The translations under genes were made by a program, and so were the position numbers. Of a stretch of 64,000 bases of DNA, positions 15,599 to 23,806 are shown one piece after another (positions within the stretch are counted from its first letter, which is position 1; the number at the start of each line of letters is the position of its first letter). Source of the DNA: Clostridiaceae bacterium Marseille-Q4143 (GTDB lineage Bacteria; Bacillota; Clostridia; Lachnospirales; Lachnospiraceae); NCBI GenBank assembly GCA_018228645.1, contig CP073693.1:2862416-2926415 (forward strand). Reading direction: 5' to 3'. The notes below the pieces were generated by a model. That model was not told where the DNA came from, searched no databases, and was given only the letters and a program-made list of their open reading frames with translations.

Positions 15599-16120
15599 TC
15601 AGTCTCCTTTTTTTCTTCTTTCAATGGTATAACTTATGAACAATATCACTCCGATTGCTGCCGCAATAATAGACGGTATCATTAACCGCATATAATCAAT
15701 AGGGGCATTTTCGTATTGTCCTGTAACGATATATCGGTATAGCATATACTGGGTACTAAGTGTTGTGCTTTGTAGCGCAATTACATAGGCGAAATTTAAT
15801 ATGCTAACCATAATAAAAATCAGACCACTAATTAGCAACAGCGTCATTTTTCTGTTATGAAGATTTATTTTCATCAAATCTTCTAAAGTTATTTGCTCAT
15901 CAGTTTTGTTTGCCACACCTGCTTCTCCTTCCTTTAGCAAATCATCTAATGACACATGAAAAATTCTGCTTATTTTAACGATACTTTCTAAATCAGGGGA
16001 AGTGCTATCTGACTCCCATTTGGAAATAGTCTGTCTGGATACGTTAAGTTTTTCTGCTAATTGTTCTTGTGTCATTCCCGAAAGTTTCCTTAATTGGTTG
16101 ATTTTATTTCCAATTTCCAT
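15599..16120 (-). CDS. XRE-family regulator with C-terminal membrane anchor
   Basis: A 173-residue protein. Residues 6-60 are a Cro/C1 HTH (SGMTQEQLAEKLNVSRQTIS is the turn region). A linker follows, then two hydrophobic segments (about 96-116 and 147-165) and a basic end IERRKKGD. Such HTH-plus-membrane proteins are common in Firmicutes and can link DNA binding to a membrane signal. ATG after AAAGGAGG was chosen. It precedes the lipoprotein gene by four bases, which may be its partner or target. An IS3 element sits about 150 bases upstream and may have replaced its promoter. Confidence 0.85.
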   Translation of the reverse strand: MEIGNKINQLRKLSGMTQEQLAEKLNVSRQTISKWESDSTSPDLESIVKISRIFHVSLDDLLKEGEAGVANKTDEQITLEDLMKINLHNRKMTLLLISGLIFIMVSILNFAYVIALQSTTLSTQYMLYRYIVTGQYENAPIDYMRLMIPSIIAAAIGVILFISYTIERRKKGD

Positions 16121-16315
16121 TTTGTGTCCTCCTTTAAGAGCAATTTTAAATAAAATAAACAATTTTTTCTATCAACATTGCTTTACATTTGCGCTCAAAA
16201 TAATAACATTTATGAAATTGCTTGTTTTTCTGCACTTTAAGTGTTCATATAAAGGCATTTAAAATTATGATATTGTCAATATTGGTTGACACATTTATCT
16301 CAAAGATATCATTTC

Positions 16316-17224
16316 CTATGCAACCAGGCCCAGAGATTGGTAGTATCTCTGACGCTTAATCATAGGAGGAAGCCCACCGTTGGCAGAGCAGATCCTCCTG
16401 TTGTTCCAGTAACTGATGAAATATCTCCAAATAAGAACTCTCAGCTCATCCGTGGTCAGGCTTTCCGTATTGTAGCGGTCATAGAGAAGCTCGCTTTTCA
16501 TTCTGGCCCACATGCTTTCACATCGAGCATTATCGTGGCACCTGCCACCATCACTGTTCATGCTTTGTATAATGCCATATTTAGAAAGCGCCTGACGGTA
16601 GGTTTCACTGGTATATTGTCTTCCTCTGTCGGAGTGCACAATGGCACCTCGCAGATCAGGATGCGCCAGATAGGCATTATCCAGTGTATGCTCACACAGA
16701 GTTGCCTTCATGTTTGTTTCCATTGCCAGTCCCAGAACGCTGGAATCAAAGCAGTCGAAGATGGCTGAAACATACAGTTTTCCATCTTTTGCCTTGATTT
16801 CTGTGATATCAGTTACGCATTTTTCAAGTGGCTTATCAGCCTTGAACTCTCTCTTCAGAAGATCATCTGACTTACGTGCTTCCCGATCAGCCTTGGTAAT
16901 GCCATTTGGCTTGCGCTTTGGCCGATGGACAAGTCCTATTTCATCCATAACCCTGTAAACGGTTCGTTCACTGGGGATCTTGATTCCCGTCGGATTCTTA
17001 AGGAGCAGTGCTTGGTACATGCGAATACGTCCATAGGTATCATTGCATTCATCCTCAGCATGGATCACTCTCATGGCATCAGCAAGATCCTGATATTTCC
17101 AAGGGCGATCTTTAATAGCAAGATATTTGTAGAAACCCTGGCGGCTGACGCCAAGCATCCGGCAATAGAATGAGAGTTTTCCCTTAATCACGCCGTCTTT
17201 CGTTTTTATGGCAATGAACATCAT
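16316..17224 (-). CDS. IS3-family transposase OrfB (DDE integrase domain)
   Basis: A 302-residue rve-type transposase. Catalytic residues are intact: Asp in KCVTDITEIK, Asp in AIVHSDRGRQYTS and Glu in NARCESMWARMKSE. An N-terminal HTH_21 region (YGRIRMYQALLLK) precedes the core. Its ATG overlaps the orfA stop (ATGA), so it is reached by reinitiation or by a frameshift that makes the OrfAB fusion. Full length and undamaged, so the element may be active. Confidence 0.93.
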   Translation of the reverse strand: MMFIAIKTKDGVIKGKLSFYCRMLGVSRQGFYKYLAIKDRPWKYQDLADAMRVIHAEDECNDTYGRIRMYQALLLKNPTGIKIPSERTVYRVMDEIGLVHRPKRKPNGITKADREARKSDDLLKREFKADKPLEKCVTDITEIKAKDGKLYVSAIFDCFDSSVLGLAMETNMKATLCEHTLDNAYLAHPDLRGAIVHSDRGRQYTSETYRQALSKYGIIQSMNSDGGRCHDNARCESMWARMKSELLYDRYNTESLTTDELRVLIWRYFISYWNNRRICSANGGLPPMIKRQRYYQSLGLVA

Positions 17225-17562
17225 TCTTTGGTTCTTGCTGACTTCCGACGGCTGGCTGCGAAAAAAGTGCTTGCTTCCTCGAGAAATTCATTTTCCTCTT
17301 TCAGACGCCGGATTTCTTTGTCCTGATCTTTAACGCGTTTGCGGAGCATGGCAAGCTCCTCAGCAAGACTCATCGCGCTTTCCGGAGTATGTGCACCGTC
17401 GCCAATATCCAATGTGCCTGCTCTAACTGCTTTCAGCCATGTGTGGATGGTTCCTTCTGGGATACCTAATTCTTTGGCTGCCTTAGCACCGCCGATTTCT
17501 TTGGCAAGTTTGACAGCCTGGATCTTATATTCCTGGTCGTATTTACGTTGGGTTCGTGACAT
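17221..17562 (-). CDS. IS3-family OrfA (helix-turn-helix, leucine zipper)
   Basis: A 113-residue protein with an HTH (KAAKELGIPEGTIHTWLKAV, residues 27-46) for end binding and a coiled coil (LAEELAMLRKRVKDQDKEIR onwards) for dimerisation. It ends SRRKSARTKE just as OrfB begins. AGGAGGAACTC precedes the start. Confidence 0.92.
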   Translation of the reverse strand: MSRTQRKYDQEYKIQAVKLAKEIGGAKAAKELGIPEGTIHTWLKAVRAGTLDIGDGAHTPESAMSLAEELAMLRKRVKDQDKEIRRLKEENEFLEEASTFFAASRRKSARTKE

Positions 17563-17640
17563 TGAGAGTTCCTCCTTATTCTCTTTTATTATACATGAAT
17601 TCCTTGAGAATAAGGTGTCAACTTTATTTATACAACATCA

Positions 17641-18112
17641 CCATTATTATGTAGCTCCCTTTCCTCCGTTGGCATTACCCAACTTCTTCAGTACTATGAA
17701 GCTATCCGACTGCCTGTTGTTCTTTTGGCATTCTCCCGTTTTGCAGTTGTTTGCCATACTTGCAATGACAAGAAACAACAGGCTCTCCCCAGTTGACTGA
17801 ATAGTCACAATGTAAAACATAAAGTGCTCTTTGACCCCGCAGAAGCAAACCATTTCTCACCAATGCGAATTGATTTGTATTGCTTTCCGTCGAAATTAAA
17901 ACGTCAGCCTTCCAGATATCAAAATTTCGAGACTCAATCACACTCTCTATTTTCTCGCTGTCTACGCTTAGCAACTACCATTACTGGCAGTCACCCAAGA
18001 CTCGCTACTGGCGGTTAGTTAGACCTTACCAGACAGGCATTCCACCTGCTAGACTACTCGCCCTTGTCTGGGCGCACAATTCCGATTTCTCAGTTTCAAA
18101 AACTGGAATTTA
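17641..18112 (-). pseudogene. 5' fragment of the group II intron plus 35 bases of its exon
   Basis: Nearly identical to bases 11,287-11,757. It holds domains I-III from the GTGCGCCC start at 18077 to the point just before the RT gene, and the same 35-base 5' exon block (18078-18112). RT, domain V and domain VI are missing. The cut edge coincides with the CA end of the IS3 element. Without domain V it cannot splice. Confidence 0.9.
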
Positions 18113-18156
18113 CCATCATGTAATATGCTTTTTATACGTTCCAAAAGAAAATTTGC

Positions 18157-18462
18157 TCAGGAGCATTTCGTACTCTTTCGCATCAAAGTGTTCAAAACGA
18201 TGATTTTTTCTGTATTCTGTTTCAGCCAGTCAAGTATCTTAGTACCATAGCCCTTTGATCTGATCAGGTCATTTATTGCCAGATAAAGCACAAAGATATA
18301 TTTATTATCATCAGCCGTATACAAAACTCTGCAGAACTGATCATCATCATAAAAGGCTCTGAAATTGACACTTTTACGAAATGCCAACACTCTTAACAAC
18401 CACATCGGTATCTACTCATTCTGGGGAAATGCAGTTTTCATTAAACGGCAGACATCTTTGTA
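18157..18462 (-). pseudogene. GNAT acetyltransferase stump with in-frame stop
   Basis: Reading through one TAG stop gives KDVCRLMKTAFPQNE-stop-IPMWLLRVLAF, then FRAFYDDDQFCRVLY, KYIFVLYLAINDLIRSKGYG and TKILDWLKQNTEKIIVLN. This is the first two thirds of a Lachnospiraceae GNAT protein with the acetyl-CoA loop (RSKGYG). The stop replaces an expected Gln codon. The C-terminal third is gone and IS605 copy 2 is inserted at the N-terminal side. Another frame across the same edge reads HRFEHFDAKEYEMLLSKF, so the DNA at the cut may be a join of two genes. Confidence 0.75.
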
Positions 18463-18632
18463 GTGAACCTCACATGACTAGAAGTCACATGCTTCTCAGC
18501 CGCTTTAAGCGGCAAGACTAAATATCGGCGGATACGCCTGTAACTTAGTTGCACAGATATGTGCAATTACCCAGGCCGGATACGGCATGAATCCCACATC
18601 ACAGGTAGTCCTCTGTATATCTGCCTGCATCT
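18463..18632 (-). ncRNA. probable omega RNA of IS605 copy 2
   Basis: Same structured right end as copy 1 with a single base change (ATTACTC versus ATTACCC region). The adjoining would-be guide begins ACAAAGATGTCTGCC on the minus strand and differs from copy 1, as expected for guides defined by the insertion site. Confidence 0.62.
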
Positions 18633-19956
18633 ATGCCGCCTGCATACTGCCCAGTTCTGCACTGAGCAAAAGCAGATCTGCATAAACACATGAGGTTCTA
18701 CGCTTCACAGAAGGAACTTTTGCCTCCAGTGAAGACCTTACCGTTGCCGATAAGGGTTTTAATCGTTCTCTTATAAAATATCTTGCTCCTATGTTATAGG
18801 CTGCTGACAGGTCACAATGATATCGTTTTCCTGTCGTAAATGTGCAAAGGCTGTGATTTTTAGAATCACGAACAACTTCACCAGTTCCATCATATGCAAG
18901 TCTGCTGGTATTCCATGCACATACTCTGGATACCCGCATTCCTGTCCTGTGCGCCTGATGTTCGCATAACTTCTGAATATCCCGTTTTCTCCACAAACGA
19001 AGCTTCTGCCTCTTTTTCCCGGTTACTTTCCCTTTCATTTTCAGATACTCGAAGACTATCACATCCGCATGGTTATTTTGGGCATATGTGGTAATCGCAG
19101 ATGCCACTTTACGGGACAGCTCCATGTTCAGTCTCCTTGCATAATTCCATCTGCTCTGTACCTGTCCAGAGCTATGTTCCCGCTGAAATCTGCTGATTCG
19201 TCCCAGCACACTGTACATCTGGTCTTTTTCACTGGGGAAATTGATAAATTTTCTTCCCAGGACAGTTCCATCTGAACGCATAATGGTACAAACCGCATCT
19301 GTGTTGATTCCAAGATCCACACTGCAGATAATCTGCTCATTTACTTCCTTCTTAGATAAAGAAACTTCCTCTGTATATGAGAACCGCAAAAAATATTTAT
19401 GATGTCTCTTTTCCAGTGTGGGGGCAGAAGATTTTACCCCTGACCAATTTTTCCGCAGATACTCCATGTCCGTATGCAGCAAATTTACTGAAAACCATTT
19501 CCAGTCATGACCATCATATAATTTCAGAAAAGCCATATCTTCATGATTTTCTGCTTCTTTGTACATCACATCCCGGTAGAATACCGGCATTGCATGATTT
19601 TCATATACAAGCTTTGGCTTACCGTCCAGTTTCTTTTGTTTCCACAATTCCAGTCTCGTCTCATATGAAGACACGCTTCCAAGCGCATGCTGAATCGCCG
19701 ATCTGCGAAGATAAGATGGCATCTTTGGAAATTTCTGGTCAAAGTCATATCTCGCCCGGTTTTTCTTTGTGCTATGAACCAGATGCTCCGCTGCATTAAA
19801 CCGTTTTTGCGGATTGACAATCCGAGAAAGCTCCTCCCAGCTCTCTTCACATACACGGATCAAATATCCGACTGCCTGGCGATAGATATGCAGCGTATGG
19901 CGAATCGGTATATTCTGTTTTTTTATTTCCACACCATAGCTGGATACTACCTTCAT
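18631..19956 (-). CDS. tnpB: TnpB RNA-guided endonuclease, copy 2
   Basis: A 441-residue protein differing from copy 1 at a handful of positions (start MKVVSSYGVEIKK, HTLHIY, REHSSGQ, KLRLWRK). RuvC residues in DLGIN, VFEYL and HCDLSAAYN are all kept and the same zinc-knuckle loss is present. Both copies therefore appear functional or recently so. Confidence 0.9.
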   Translation of the reverse strand: MKVVSSYGVEIKKQNIPIRHTLHIYRQAVGYLIRVCEESWEELSRIVNPQKRFNAAEHLVHSTKKNRARYDFDQKFPKMPSYLRRSAIQHALGSVSSYETRLELWKQKKLDGKPKLVYENHAMPVFYRDVMYKEAENHEDMAFLKLYDGHDWKWFSVNLLHTDMEYLRKNWSGVKSSAPTLEKRHHKYFLRFSYTEEVSLSKKEVNEQIICSVDLGINTDAVCTIMRSDGTVLGRKFINFPSEKDQMYSVLGRISRFQREHSSGQVQSRWNYARRLNMELSRKVASAITTYAQNNHADVIVFEYLKMKGKVTGKKRQKLRLWRKRDIQKLCEHQAHRTGMRVSRVCAWNTSRLAYDGTGEVVRDSKNHSLCTFTTGKRYHCDLSAAYNIGARYFIRERLKPLSATVRSSLEAKVPSVKRRTSCVYADLLLLSAELGSMQAA

Positions 19957-19967
19957 CAAAAACCTCT

Positions 19968-20408
19968 TTACTTTCCTGCTTCTTTTTCTTTCTGTCCTCT
20001 GATATAAGTAAGAACCTGTTCTTTACTTCGGTCACTGACTGTTACTGCACAATATGACGGATTCCACAAATGTCCTCCCCACAATTTCCGTTTTAATTCC
20101 GGATGAGAAAGGAAAAGCTGCCGTGCAAGATTTCCTTTCATAATTTTGATCATATCCGAAATATAAAACTGTGGTTTGCAGTCGACCAACAAATGAATAT
20201 GATCTGGCATAACCTCCATAGCCACAATCTGAAATTTGTATTCATCTGCAATCTCATACAACATCTTTTTACACTCTTCATCTAATCCATTCTGTAAAAC
20301 CTTTTTTCGATATTTGGTACACCAGACCAGATGATACTGTAAAGAATAAACATATCCTCGACCATATGATAGGTCATTTTCTTTAATAATAAATATATTT
20401 TTCTCCAT
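19968..20408 (-). CDS. tnpA: TnpA Y1 HUH transposase, copy 2
   Basis: A 146-residue copy of the transposase with HIH in MPDHIHLLVD and Tyr in NPSYCAVTV. Differences from copy 1 are limited to the C-terminal and middle charged residues (LKRKLWG, QKEKEAGK). Intact. Confidence 0.92.
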   Translation of the reverse strand: MEKNIFIIKENDLSYGRGYVYSLQYHLVWCTKYRKKVLQNGLDEECKKMLYEIADEYKFQIVAMEVMPDHIHLLVDCKPQFYISDMIKIMKGNLARQLFLSHPELKRKLWGGHLWNPSYCAVTVSDRSKEQVLTYIRGQKEKEAGK

Positions 20409-20520
20409 ATTTATAATATACCATATGTTCCGCCAAAAGTAAACGTACGTTCTGTTTCCTGTCAAAAAAATTGCACACCTAACTCATCACTGAAGTAACG
20501 AGAATGCGGTGTGCATTTAT

Positions 20521-20943
20521 TCAACTATTCCACTCCATTACATATTCTTTTTCTCCAGTAAATTCATCCAGCCCTTCAGACTGAATCGTGAACCCTTCTC
20601 TTTGGTAAAAAGACATTGCCCTGACATTTTTCTGATACACGTTTAGCTGTAATCTGGCTTTTTTATCCTTGATATAATCCAGCAAAGCTTTGCCTATACC
20701 ATGAGACTGCATTTTACCTGAAACAAAAATACCTTCTATATATTCATCCCGTACACCTACAAAGCCTTGAATTATTTTGTTATCTTCATACACATAAACT
20801 TCTGCCTGTGGCAGCATTTTCTTCACGGCTTCATAATTACTGGTCCAGTATTGTCCAGGAATAAAATCATGTGCTTCCAGATTCGTCTTTAACCATATGT
20901 CCGCAACCTTATTTATATCTACATTCTGCAGCTTTCTAATCAA
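20521..20943 (-). CDS. GNAT family N-acetyltransferase
   Basis: A 140-residue complete GNAT enzyme. GIFVSGKMQSHGIGKALLDY is motif A with the Q/RxxGxG/A acetyl-CoA loop (QSHGIG), and NVRAMSFYQREGFTI is motif B with the typical Tyr. The fold matches YiaC/YjaB-like small-molecule or peptide acetyltransferases. Its stop codon lies within the TTGAA tag used by IS605 copy 2, so insertion just missed the gene. Substrate unknown. Confidence 0.88.
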   Translation of the reverse strand: MIRKLQNVDINKVADIWLKTNLEAHDFIPGQYWTSNYEAVKKMLPQAEVYVYEDNKIIQGFVGVRDEYIEGIFVSGKMQSHGIGKALLDYIKDKKARLQLNVYQKNVRAMSFYQREGFTIQSEGLDEFTGEKEYVMEWNS

Positions 20944-20970
20944 AACGATTATTCTCCATTTCTTTATTAC

Positions 20971-21687
20971 CTAATCTGTCAGTAATCTATCCAACAGCAT
21001 CTGCCTGTTGTTTATAAACATTTCTGTTATCTGGTAACTCTCTGTATCCTCGTATTCGCACAGATGTATGCGTCCATTATCAAAACAATAGATATCTGCA
21101 TCAGGTATTCCCAGCAAAATCGGCGAATGCGTAACTATAATAAACTGTGCTCCCTCTTTTGCACAGCTATGTATTTGCATCAACAATGTAAGCTGTCTCT
21201 GCGGTGACAACGCAGCTTCCGGCTCGTCAAAAAGATACAAACCATTTGGATACAGATAATTCTGTGCCAATGCGAGAAAACTCTCTCCATGTGATTTTTC
21301 ATGATATTTAGCGGAAGGATGTGTAATATCTGCATATTCTTCTTCCTGGGTTGCAACATTATAAAAACTTTCGGCCCTGAGAAAATATCCATACTTTTCC
21401 CTCCGATAGCCTTTGGAAATTCTTATCGCATCACACAACTCTGAATGAGTATCATGCGTAGAAAAAGCATAATTCTTTGTTCCTCCCTCAGGATTAAAAC
21501 CATGTGCTACGGCAAGTGCCTCCAATAAAGTTGATTTACCACTGCCATTTTCTCCGACAAAAAAGGTGATTGATTTATTGAAATCAAGTTTTTCAATCCC
21601 CTTAAAAGCCTCAATTCTCTTTATATAACTATCGTTATCAATTCTATTCCAATCGAATATGACTCCTTGTATGAATTGATCATTCAC
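20971..21687 (-). CDS. AAA/ABC-type ATPase (single-domain, SMC-like)
   Basis: A 238-residue soluble ATPase with Walker A FVGENGSGKSTLLEALA, a signature-like SHGESFLAL, Walker B NGLYLFDEPEAALSP and the H-loop IVTHSPILLG. No membrane or substrate domain is present. It belongs to the large group of predicted ATP-binding proteins, including retron- and defence-linked ATPases, whose job is not known when alone. The start is a GTG at MNDQ (AAGG seven bases upstream). The remnant group II intron ends about 25 bases in front of it, so its transcription probably changed after that rearrangement. Confidence 0.85.
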   Translation of the reverse strand: MNDQFIQGVIFDWNRIDNDSYIKRIEAFKGIEKLDFNKSITFFVGENGSGKSTLLEALAVAHGFNPEGGTKNYAFSTHDTHSELCDAIRISKGYRREKYGYFLRAESFYNVATQEEEYADITHPSAKYHEKSHGESFLALAQNYLYPNGLYLFDEPEAALSPQRQLTLLMQIHSCAKEGAQFIIVTHSPILLGIPDADIYCFDNGRIHLCEYEDTESYQITEMFINNRQMLLDRLLTD

Positions 21688-21714
21688 CTAATCACCTTCC
21701 TCTTTATTCTTACA

Positions 21715-21975
21715 GTCGAGTAGGCTTACACCTCACAATGTAAGCCCCTCACAGAACCGTACGTGCGGCTTTCCCGCATACGGCTCTTCATAATAATATT
21801 TGTATTGCTTTCCGTCGAAATTAGAATGTCAGCCTTCTAAATGTCAAAATTTCGAGGCCCAATCACACTCTCTATTTTCTCGCTGTCTACGCTTAGCAAC
21901 TACCATTACTGACAGTCACCCAAGACTCGCTACTGGCGGTTGGTTAGACCTTACCAGACAGGCATTCCACCTGCT
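21715..21975 (-). pseudogene. group II intron relic, RT gene deleted
   Basis: The 3' part (domain VI and domain V, through CTCTTCATAATAATATT) is joined directly to a domain I block (TGTATTGCTTTCCGTC onwards). The whole RT gene is missing, along with about the first 33 bases of the intron. It is diverged from the intact copy by several substitutions. The edges show short shared sequences (AGCAGG, ATT), suggesting microhomology deletions. Confidence 0.85.
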
Positions 21976-22333
21976 TATTTTGTATCCGGCGGCTTCAAGC
22001 GCTTGTATCGCTTTCTCGTAATTCTCCTTTTTGACCAGAAGATAGTCCGTATTGTAAGTAGATACTGCAAAATCGGGATGTTATGATCTGCTAAGATCTC
22101 TGCGATTTTAGACAGTATCCCAATCAACGAAAACTCCAAAACGCCTTGAATCCGAAGTGCTTTCCAGCCATCATCACGCCGAATGACATTTGGCGGAACT
22201 TCGCTTGTGAGGCAAACAAGAGATTTTTCTTCGTCCGTTTTCCCGATAAAGCTATACTCGGAATCTAAATTTACAAAGGAATAATCTTCTACCTGACATA
22301 CTGAAAATTCCTGATGGATTTTTTTATTTCCAT
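21976..22333 (-). pseudogene. ACT-domain protein, frameshifted and 3'-truncated
   Basis: The main frame reads IHQEFSVCQVEDYSFVNLD, SYSFIGKTDEEKSLVCLT and GVLEFSLIGILSKIAEILAD, an ACT-like fold (COG3603 type) of about 120 residues. A one-base loss near the end shifts the frame; the other frame restores AVSTYNTDYLLVKKENYEKA. A run of seven A at the start also puts the ribosome-site ATG (AAGGAG) out of frame by one. The end fuses to the intron relic. Not functional. Confidence 0.75.
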
Positions 22334-22452
22334 CGTAGTGGCTCCTTTCATTTGTCACTGTCTCCATTATACGATAGCTGCTCATCTTAGAGAAGCAGGA
22401 ATTTATCCGGCGCGGTGGAGTAAGGACGGTGTACATGGCTTTCGGGCCGCCG

Positions 22453-23787
22453 TCACGGGCCTGTGATTGCCTTGCGGTAAATGACAAGGGAAATGATCGC
22501 AGTAATCGCTTCCGTGATCCAAAACGCATTCCAGACGCCAACCGCTCCGAAAAACCTGCTGAGTAAAAACGCAGCCGGGATGATGACCACTACATACCGG
22601 CAAAGGGAAATCAGTAAGGAGGGAGTTCCTTTCCCAAGTCCCTCCAATGCGCCGGAAGATGTAACAGAAACCGCCGAAACGATAAACCCGGCCCCGATGA
22701 TGCGTAAGGCGGTTTCCCCGGCCTGAATCGTCGCTTTTGTGTGGGTAAACAGCCTCATCAACTGTCCGGGGATCAGCAGACATATTACTGTCCCAAACAC
22801 CATAATGATGCCACTCATGCACAAAACGATCTGATAAATCTGGCTGACCCGTTTGTGTTCCCCCGCGCCGTAGTTATAGCCAATCAGGGGGCGCATCCCC
22901 TGCACAATGCCATTCGCTGGCAGATAGATAAAGGTCTGCAATTTGTAATAGATTCCTAAAACCAGAATATACACTTCGGAATATGCCGCCAAAATCGCAT
23001 TGAGCGCCGAAATCAAAAGAGACGGAAGCGCAAGATTCAGGGTTGCGGGAATGCCGATGGAGTATAGCTTTATTACCATCTTTTTGCTGGGCAGAATGTA
23101 CTGCCTGCGGATATGCACGCGAATTGGCCGCACAAGATAGACTACAAGGTAAATCGCAAGCGTCAGAGTCTGCCCGATGCCGGTTGCCAGTGCAGCGCCT
23201 TCGATTCCCATTTCCGGGAATAGGCCATAGCCAAAAATCAGAACGGGATCTAAGACAATGTTTGTGATGCACCCGCACATCAGGCTTATCATGGTCGTTT
23301 TCATGTTTCCTACTGCCTGGAACAATTTCTCAAACGCCATGCTGACGGTAACAATGAGTGTAAAGGCGAACGCAACGACAGAATAGCGGACGCCAAGTTC
23401 AACGACCGCTTCGGATGAAGTGAACATCCGCAGGAAAACCGGCATGATCGTAATACAGCAGACTGTCATAACAACGCCATGAATCACGGCAAGCACAAGT
23501 CCCTGTGTGGCAGCCTGATCTGCTTTTTCGTGATCTCCCGCGCCCAGATAGAAGGCAATCACTGCGTTGATCCCAACACCAAACCCAATTCCAGCCGCAT
23601 TGATAAAATTTTGAACCGGGTAAACCAGTGATAACGCCGTCATTGCTTCCTCGCTGATCTGCGCGACGAAAAAACTGTCCACAATGTTATAGAGAGAATT
23701 AACTTGCATGGATAACACCATAGGCAATGACATGGATAAAATCAGCGGTAATACCGGTTTCTCTTTCATGAAAGTGTCGTTCATCAT
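22453..23787 (-). CDS. MATE family efflux transporter (1)
   Basis: A 444-residue protein with twelve predicted membrane helices in two six-helix halves. The first half starts LPLILSMSLPMVLSMQVNSLYNIVDSFFV, the MATE opening with the conserved substrate/cation-site region. GFGVGINAVIAFYLGAGD is the helix 2-3 loop. The second half starts SIGIPATLNLALPSLLIS, with GYNYGAGEHKRV as the matching loop. It exports drugs or metabolites using Na+ or H+. It follows the second MATE gene by about 20 bases (start ATG after GGGAGG), so the two are co-transcribed. Complete length. Confidence 0.93.
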   Translation of the reverse strand: MMNDTFMKEKPVLPLILSMSLPMVLSMQVNSLYNIVDSFFVAQISEEAMTALSLVYPVQNFINAAGIGFGVGINAVIAFYLGAGDHEKADQAATQGLVLAVIHGVVMTVCCITIMPVFLRMFTSSEAVVELGVRYSVVAFAFTLIVTVSMAFEKLFQAVGNMKTTMISLMCGCITNIVLDPVLIFGYGLFPEMGIEGAALATGIGQTLTLAIYLVVYLVRPIRVHIRRQYILPSKKMVIKLYSIGIPATLNLALPSLLISALNAILAAYSEVYILVLGIYYKLQTFIYLPANGIVQGMRPLIGYNYGAGEHKRVSQIYQIVLCMSGIIMVFGTVICLLIPGQLMRLFTHTKATIQAGETALRIIGAGFIVSAVSVTSSGALEGLGKGTPSLLISLCRYVVVIIPAAFLLSRFFGAVGVWNAFWITEAITAIISLVIYRKAITGP

Positions 23788-23806
23788 TTTTCCTCCCTGG
23801 AACACG

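Larger units (their letters stand above)
16268..17640 (-). mobile_element. complete IS3-family (IS150-group) insertion sequence
   Basis: Termini were set from imperfect inverted repeats: left TGATATTGT..GTTGACAC and right GATGTTGTATAAAT..GTTGACAC read inward. The element starts TG and ends CA as IS3 members do, and is 1,373 bases long with orfA and orfB. No 3-4 base target duplication is present: the left flank is the upstream region of an XRE gene and the right flank is a cut group II intron. This implies a deletion starting at one IS end after insertion. Confidence 0.85.
18463..20519 (-). mobile_element. IS200/IS605-family element, copy 2
   Basis: Same structure and about 98-99 percent identical to copy 1 by eye. 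Only scattered substitutions were seen (for example TnpB Tyr/His, Gly/Ser and His/Arg changes and TnpA Glu/Lys). It is preceded on its left-end side by TTGAA, as is copy 1, which defines the shared insertion tag. It lies directly behind the stop codon of an intact GNAT gene and within the GNAT stump. Confidence 0.9.
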
